In this document: piece by piece, positions 14,984-18,936 of the stretch
Layout: every line of letters starts with the position of its first letter
How positions within the stretch are numbered: the stretch's first letter is position 1
From: an uncultured Bacilli bacterium
GTDB taxonomy: Bacteria > Bacillota_I > Bacilli_A > RF39 > UBA660
Assembly (NCBI GenBank): GCA_934096535.1
Contig: CAKOMC010000027.1
Coordinates: forward strand, 1-18,936
Length of the DNA stretch: 18,936 bases
Direction: 5' to 3'
Made by a program: the position numbers and the translations under genes
The notes under the pieces: model-generated
What the model was told of the DNA's origin: nothing
Seen by the model: only the letters and a program-made list of their open reading frames with translations
The model's database searches: none

Positions 14984-15415
14984 ATGAGAAAAAATGGGTT
15001 TACACTAGTTGAGTTATTAGCGGTTATTGTCGTTTTGGCTATTTTGATAACGGTAGCAACACCAAATATTATGGGACTTTTAACTAAAGAAAAAGATAAA
15101 ACCAGTGATATTGTTGTAAATAATTTAAAAGATGCTGCCGTAAGTTATGCTAAAGAGCAGATATCGTTAAAAAAATTACATTTAAGTTCTTGTACCTTTG
15201 AAATAAAAGATGAAAATACGGCAAAAAATAATATAAGTGCTGGTGGTAAATGTGTTAAAACTTATAGCGTTAATGATTTAAAGAATAATGGTACTTTTGA
15301 GGATAAACAAGGCTCTTGTGATAAAAATAAAAATGTTTATATTTATAAATATAATAATGGTAATTATGATGAGATAAAAGCCTTTGTACCCGATGATGCT
15401 TGTCAAGTAAAATAG
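14984..15415 (+). CDS. Type IV prepilin-like / pseudopilin protein
   Basis: A 143-residue protein with a classic class-III signal: short basic leader MRKNG, then FTLVELLAVIVVLAILITVATP. Prepilin peptidase would cut after G5 and methylate F6; the Glu at mature position 5 is present. The remaining part is a small hydrophilic head with four cysteines (in SSCTF, GGKCVK, QGSCDK, DDACQ) able to form two disulfides. Known relatives build type IV pili, type II secretion pseudopili or competence pili (ComGC-like). No pilus ATPase, platform protein or prepilin peptidase is in this window. It lies 8 nt after ddl and 8 nt before the peptidase gene, with AGGTGA as ribosome-binding site, so it is part of the same transcript. 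Confidence 0.88.
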   Translation: MRKNGFTLVELLAVIVVLAILITVATPNIMGLLTKEKDKTSDIVVNNLKDAAVSYAKEQISLKKLHLSSCTFEIKDENTAKNNISAGGKCVKTYSVNDLKNNGTFEDKQGSCDKNKNVYIYKYNNGNYDEIKAFVPDDACQVK

Positions 15416-15423
15416 AGGTGAAA

Positions 15424-16086
15424 ATGCAAAAAGAACTAAAATATTTAGAAGTTAATTATAGCGAAAAAGACTTAGCATATATTGATACTTTGGTAAAAAA
15501 ATTAGGGATTAGGTGTAGTAAAGTAGTCGACTGGTTTGATATTAAGAAATTTGGACCTAAAACTATTGTAACTTTATTTCCTGATATTAAAAGTTTCCAT
15601 CAGGCTCTTTTAGATCGCAATCCTAATACAAAAGTGTATGATTGGACTAGTGGGTATACATGTAAAAATAATGGCAACTTCATCGTTGATACTTTATCAC
15701 TAGAGGGACTTCACGAAACTTCACATAAAGATGCTACCTATGATGATTATGAGAATATGCTTGTTCATGAATTTGTGCATTCATGTCAACTAAGAATAAG
15801 AAATGCTTTCAATGCTATCTGGTTAACGGAAGGAATGGCTTGTTACTTTGCTGGTCGATATAGCTCTAATCAAAGACCAGTTACTACAAGTTTAGAAGAA
15901 GTTTTTGATAATAAAAATGGTCAAGGCAAATATAGTGATTATAAAAAAATGTTTGGTTATGTTTATGAGACTTATGGTCGAGATTACTGTTTAGAATTAT
16001 TAACAAATAGAGAAAAAGCTTACCTTGAAACACCTAGACTTTATGAAGAGACTGTAAACTATTATAAAGAAACACTAAAAAGATAA
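15424..16086 (+). CDS. Putative zinc metallopeptidase (HExxH, gluzincin-like)
   Basis: A 220-residue protein without signal peptide or membrane segment. The centre holds HEFVH (H115, E116, H119), followed 16 residues later by E136 in WLTEGMACYFAG, the pattern of gluzincin peptidases in which the third zinc ligand is a Glu in a W-x-x-E-G motif. A preceding strand (KTIVTLFPDIKSF) and the region after the motif (DYKKMFGYVYETYG) are compatible with the peptidase MA fold. Substrate unknown. I chose ATG 15424, which has GAGGTG immediately upstream, rather than the longer frame from 15400 that overlaps the pilin gene. Ribosome-binding site and pilin stop codon overlap. The location behind a pilin gene is suggestive, but the protein appears cytoplasmic. 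The last gene of the operon; a terminator follows. Confidence 0.75.
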   Translation: MQKELKYLEVNYSEKDLAYIDTLVKKLGIRCSKVVDWFDIKKFGPKTIVTLFPDIKSFHQALLDRNPNTKVYDWTSGYTCKNNGNFIVDTLSLEGLHETSHKDATYDDYENMLVHEFVHSCQLRIRNAFNAIWLTEGMACYFAGRYSSNQRPVTTSLEEVFDNKNGQGKYSDYKKMFGYVYETYGRDYCLELLTNREKAYLETPRLYEETVNYYKETLKR

Positions 16087-16102
16087 AAAATAATTAAATT
16101 TG

Positions 16103-16140
16103 AGGAGTTTATCGTAAAAACAAAGATAAATTCCTTTTTT
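16103..16140 (+). terminator. Rho-independent terminator of the hydrolase-murF-ddl-pilin-peptidase operon
   Basis: The stem AGGAGTTTATC (16103-16113) pairs with GATAAATTCCT (16125-16135), 11 bp with one wobble and an 11-nt loop, followed by TTTTT to 16140. Confidence 0.85.
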
Positions 16141-16157
16141 AAAAGAAAAATTTAAGG

Positions 16158-16163
16158 TATAAT
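16158..16163 (+). promoter_or_regulatory. Possible -10 element for ftsY-fhs-ylxM
   Basis: A perfect TATAAT (16158-16163) lies 26 nt before the ftsY ATG and just downstream of the previous operon's terminator. At the -35 position only the terminator T tract is available (TTTTTT, 16135-16140), so the match is partial. Confidence 0.5.
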
Positions 16164-16189
16164 AAGTTATTAGAAAGAAAGTGAATTAT

Positions 16190-17176
16190 ATGGGAATTTT
16201 TGATAAATTAAAACAAATTGTAAATAATAAAAGTAAAGAAGAAACTAAAAATGAAGAAGTAGAAAGTTATAGTAAAGGTTTAGAAAAAACTAGAAATGAA
16301 TTTGTTTCTAAATTAAATGTTTTAGGTATTAAATATACGAAAATAGATGAGGCTTATTTTGAAGAATTGGAACAAATTTTAATTATGGCTGATATCGGGG
16401 TTAATACCGTTGAGAACTTTTTAGATAGATTAAAGACAAGAGTTAAAAAAGAAAATATTACGGATACTAAATATTTAAATGAAGTTATTGTTGATGAATT
16501 ATTTATTATCTATGTTAATGGTGAAAATATTACTGATAAAATTAATATTGCTAAAGAAGGACCTACTGTTATATTAATGGTTGGTGTTAATGGGGTTGGT
16601 AAAACGACAACAATAGGTAAACTAGCCTTTAAATATCATAACGAAGGTAAAAAAGTCATGCTAATTGCCGCTGATACCTTTAGAGCTGGAGCGGTTGAAC
16701 AGTTAAAAGTTTGGGCAGATCGAACTGATTCAATCTTTTATGGTAAAGAAAATACTGATCCAGCTGGTGTTATTTATGATGGTTTAGTAAAAGCGGAAGA
16801 GGAAAAGGCTGATATCGTCTTAATTGATACAGCTGGTCGTTTGCAAAATAAAGTAAATCTAATGAAAGAATTAGAGAAAATGAATAAAGTTATTGCTAAA
16901 TTCATACCCGATGCTCCCCATGAAACACTTCTAGTAATAGATGCAACAACTGGACAAAATGGGATTATGCAAGCTAAAGCTTTCAAAGAAATTACTGATA
17001 TTACTGGTATTGTTCTTACTAAGTTAGATGGAACGGCAAAAGGGGGAATAGTTTTAGCTATTAAAGAAGAAGTAAACATTCCCGTTAAATTTATTGGTCT
17101 AGGTGAAAGAATGGAAGATTTAAAACCATTTGATATTGAGTCTTATATTTATGGTTTATTTAAGGATATGATGTAA
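16190..17176 (+). CDS. ftsY: Signal recognition particle receptor FtsY
   Basis: SRP-receptor GTPase that docks ribosome-SRP complexes at the membrane. The 328 residues comprise a short charged N-terminal stretch, the N domain (about 28-120) and the G domain with G1 GVNGVGKTTT (132-141; K138, T139), DTFRAGAVEQL, G3 DTAGRLQNK (213-221), G4 TKLD (277-280) and closing GLGERMEDLKPFD. The acidic A domain found in E. coli FtsY is nearly absent, as in many Gram-positives. ATG 16190 gives the standard MGIFDKLK start and has AAAGTG about 6 nt upstream; the in-frame GTG 16181 is part of that site. fhs starts one base after its stop. Confidence 0.97.
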   Translation: MGIFDKLKQIVNNKSKEETKNEEVESYSKGLEKTRNEFVSKLNVLGIKYTKIDEAYFEELEQILIMADIGVNTVENFLDRLKTRVKKENITDTKYLNEVIVDELFIIYVNGENITDKINIAKEGPTVILMVGVNGVGKTTTIGKLAFKYHNEGKKVMLIAADTFRAGAVEQLKVWADRTDSIFYGKENTDPAGVIYDGLVKAEEEKADIVLIDTAGRLQNKVNLMKELEKMNKVIAKFIPDAPHETLLVIDATTGQNGIMQAKAFKEITDITGIVLTKLDGTAKGGIVLAIKEEVNIPVKFIGLGERMEDLKPFDIESYIYGLFKDMM

Positions 17177-17177
17177 T

Positions 17178-18782
17178 TTGGAAAATATAGAAATGGTAAA
17201 TAATGCTAAATTGATGCCAATTAATACTATTTTAAATAAATATGGTATTTCTGATGATTATATTATTAATTATGGTAAATATATTACTAAAATTGATATA
17301 GATAATTTAAAAAAAGCCAAAAATGGGAAATTGATCTTAGTTACAAGTATAAGTCCTACCATTTATGGTGAAGGAAAAACGACGACGGCGATTGGCCTTG
17401 TTGATGCTTTAAATAAATTAGACAAAGATGCTGTTGCTATACTTCGAGAACCAGCTTTGGGACCTGTTTTTGGAACAAAAGGCGGCGCAACCGGTGGGGG
17501 ATGGGCTAAAGTCATACCAAGTGATGATATTAATCTTCATTTTACTGGGGATATGAGTGCTATCTGTACGGCTAATAACTTATTATGTGCTATTATTGAT
17601 AATCATATTTTTCATGGTAATGAATTAAAAATCAAAAAAGTTGTTTTACCTAGAACCATAGATATTAATGATAGAGCTCTAAGAAATATTACTATTAATT
17701 CAAGTTATAATAGAGAAGACCACTTTATTTTAACCGTGGCTAGTGAATTAATGGCATGTGTGTGTTTAGCAAATGATTTTAAAGAATTAAAAGAAATGGT
17801 TGCTAATATGATAGTGGCCTACAATCAAAGCGGTAAACCAATTTATACCAAAGATTTACAAGCCGTGGAGGCTGTCTGTATTTTATTAAAAGATGTAATT
17901 AAACCAAACGTAGTACAAACTTTAGAGCATAATTTAGCATTTGTTCATGGAGGACCTTTTGCTAATATTGCTCATGGCACTGCTAGTATCAGAGCAATCA
18001 AAACAGGTTTAAAAAACTTTTCTTATTCAGTAGTCGAAGCTGGTTTTGGTTCGGATTTAGGAGCAGAAAAGTTTTTTGACATAGTATGTCCTAAAGGCGG
18101 ATTTTATCCAGATGTTGTTATTCTTAATGCAACAATTAGAGCTTTAAAATATAATGGAAATGGTAATTTATCTAAAGGTTTAGCTAATTTACAAGCGCAT
18201 ATTGATAATATGAAACTTTTCGCTAAAAATATTATAGTATCTTTAAATAAATTTAATGATGATACTATAGAAGATATAAATACGATAAAAGAATACGTTT
18301 TAAAGCAAGGCTTGGAATTTGCTATTAATGATACTTATTTAAAAGGTAGTGCTGGCGGGTTAGAGTTAGCTAAAAAAGTAGTACTTTTAAGTAATCTTGA
18401 TAATAAAAATAGCTTTAAATTATATAATGATAATATGAAAATTAAAGAAAAAATAATGCTTCTTGCAAAGAATATTTATCATGCTAAAGATGTTTTATAT
18501 AATGCGACCGCCGAAGATAAAATTAAATTATTAGAAAAACTAAATTTAGATAGATATCCAATTTGTGTTAGTAAGACACCAATGTCGATATCAGATAATA
18601 AAGAATTATTAGGATATCCAAAAGACTATACTATGCAAGTAACTGATATTAAGTTAAATAATGGCGCTGGTTTTATTGTTATTTATATGGGAAATGTTAT
18701 AACTTTACCAGGATTAAGTAAAGAAAGTAACTATTTAAAAATGCATATTGATGATGATATGCATATAGAAGGAGTAATGTAA
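17178..18782 (+). CDS. fhs: Formate--tetrahydrofolate ligase
   Basis: ATP-dependent synthesis of 10-formyl-tetrahydrofolate from formate, the entry to the one-carbon pool for purine and fMet-tRNA synthesis; cytoplasmic, normally tetrameric. Family motifs: P-loop SPTIYGEGKTTT (59-70, K67), REPALGPVFGTKGGATGGG, DINLHFTGD, TIDINDRALRN, FVHGGPFANIAHG, EAGFGSDLGAEKFFDI, and at the end GFIVIYMGNVITLPGLSK. At 534 residues it is slightly shorter than usual (about 555), without loss of a motif. The P-loop has Ile-Tyr where Pro-Ala is common. The start is taken as TTG 17178, which gives the usual ten residues before the AKLMPI segment, with AAGGA 11 nt upstream; ATG 17193 is an alternative lacking part of that. 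The gene is inserted between the SRP genes ftsY and ylxM. Confidence 0.96.
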   Translation: MENIEMVNNAKLMPINTILNKYGISDDYIINYGKYITKIDIDNLKKAKNGKLILVTSISPTIYGEGKTTTAIGLVDALNKLDKDAVAILREPALGPVFGTKGGATGGGWAKVIPSDDINLHFTGDMSAICTANNLLCAIIDNHIFHGNELKIKKVVLPRTIDINDRALRNITINSSYNREDHFILTVASELMACVCLANDFKELKEMVANMIVAYNQSGKPIYTKDLQAVEAVCILLKDVIKPNVVQTLEHNLAFVHGGPFANIAHGTASIRAIKTGLKNFSYSVVEAGFGSDLGAEKFFDIVCPKGGFYPDVVILNATIRALKYNGNGNLSKGLANLQAHIDNMKLFAKNIIVSLNKFNDDTIEDINTIKEYVLKQGLEFAINDTYLKGSAGGLELAKKVVLLSNLDNKNSFKLYNDNMKIKEKIMLLAKNIYHAKDVLYNATAEDKIKLLEKLNLDRYPICVSKTPMSISDNKELLGYPKDYTMQVTDIKLNNGAGFIVIYMGNVITLPGLSKESNYLKMHIDDDMHIEGVM

Positions 18783-18936
18783 TGGATAGAGTAGAAATAA
18801 TTAATTTATTTGATGTTTATGAAACATTACTGACGGATAGAGAAAAAGAAATTTTTAAATATTATTATTATGAAGATTTATCTTTAAGTGAAATAAGTGA
18901 AAATTTAAATATTACAAGAACAGGCGTTTTTAATAC
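18782..18936 (+). CDS. ylxM: YlxM-family SRP-associated HTH protein (3' end outside window)
   Basis: The 51 visible residues, MDRVEIINLFDVYETLL then TDREKEIFKYYYYEDLSLSE and ISENLNITRTGVFN, align with the YlxM/UPF0122 pattern: a short N-terminal helix with LFD-Y--LLT, then a sigma-70 region-4-like helix-turn-helix. YlxM proteins are encoded with ffh and contribute to the SRP pathway; ffh would be expected just beyond the window. The ATG overlaps the fhs stop by one base (TAATG), and AAGGAG (18769-18774) lies 7 nt upstream within fhs. Confidence 0.88.
   Translation, partial: MDRVEIINLFDVYETLLTDREKEIFKYYYYEDLSLSEISENLNITRTGVFN

Noticed and set aside
16774..17079. Open frame of 101 codons antisense to ftsY
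   Set aside because: It is the complement of conserved FtsY G-domain sequence (including the G4 motif) and has no independent support.

Overview
This 18.9 kb window comes from a very AT-rich bacterial chromosome of the low-GC Gram-positive type (Bacillota). Coding sequence is Lys/Asn/Ile-rich, ribosome-binding sites are of the AGGAGG/GAGGTG kind, and genes are packed in short operons. Cell-wall genes (murF, ddl) are present. TGG is used for Trp, and TGA serves as the stop codon of addB, which favours the standard bacterial code. Protein lengths are reduced against Bacillus (AddA about 1035 aa, AddB 776 aa). I infer an uncultured Bacilli lineage of the gut RF39/Erysipelotrichales-like kind; this placement is an inference from gene content and style, not a phylogenetic result.

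Layout: (1) Positions 1-3811 form a transport and sensing block. It holds the C-terminal half of an FtsX-type ABC permease (cut by the window edge) with its terminator, an OmpR-type response regulator overlapping a histidine kinase, and a small Cys-rich protein that looks like a degenerate double HMA (metal-binding) fold. (2) Positions 3884-9372 hold the addB-addA recombination and repair operon, ending in a clear terminator. (3) Positions 9373-9490 are a convergent intergenic spacer with a perfect 24-bp palindrome and a bidirectional terminator. (4) Positions 9491-10949 hold pyruvate kinase on the minus strand with a good promoter. (5) Positions 10950-11368 are a divergent spacer. It contains a candidate short transcript of about 200 nt with a 13-codon ORF, two bulged hairpins and an intrinsic terminator, followed by promoters for the next operon. 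(6) Positions 11369-16140 hold an operon of alpha/beta hydrolase, a membrane-anchored MurF, Ddl, a prepilin-like protein and a cytoplasmic gluzincin-like metallopeptidase, closed by a terminator. (7) Positions 16158-18936 hold ftsY, formate-tetrahydrofolate ligase (fhs) and the start of ylxM, an SRP-pathway cluster with a one-carbon metabolism gene embedded in it.

Most of the window is housekeeping. MurF and Ddl make and attach the D-Ala-D-Ala end of the peptidoglycan precursor. AddA and AddB form one nuclease-helicase. FtsY and YlxM belong to co-translational membrane targeting. The least explained elements are the palindrome at 9391-9414, the structured transcript at about 11002-11201, the Shine-Dalgarno/hairpin/start arrangement before the HMA-like gene at 3311-3365, and the pilin plus peptidase pair behind ddl. 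I see no tRNA, rRNA, CRISPR array, insertion sequence or prophage gene.
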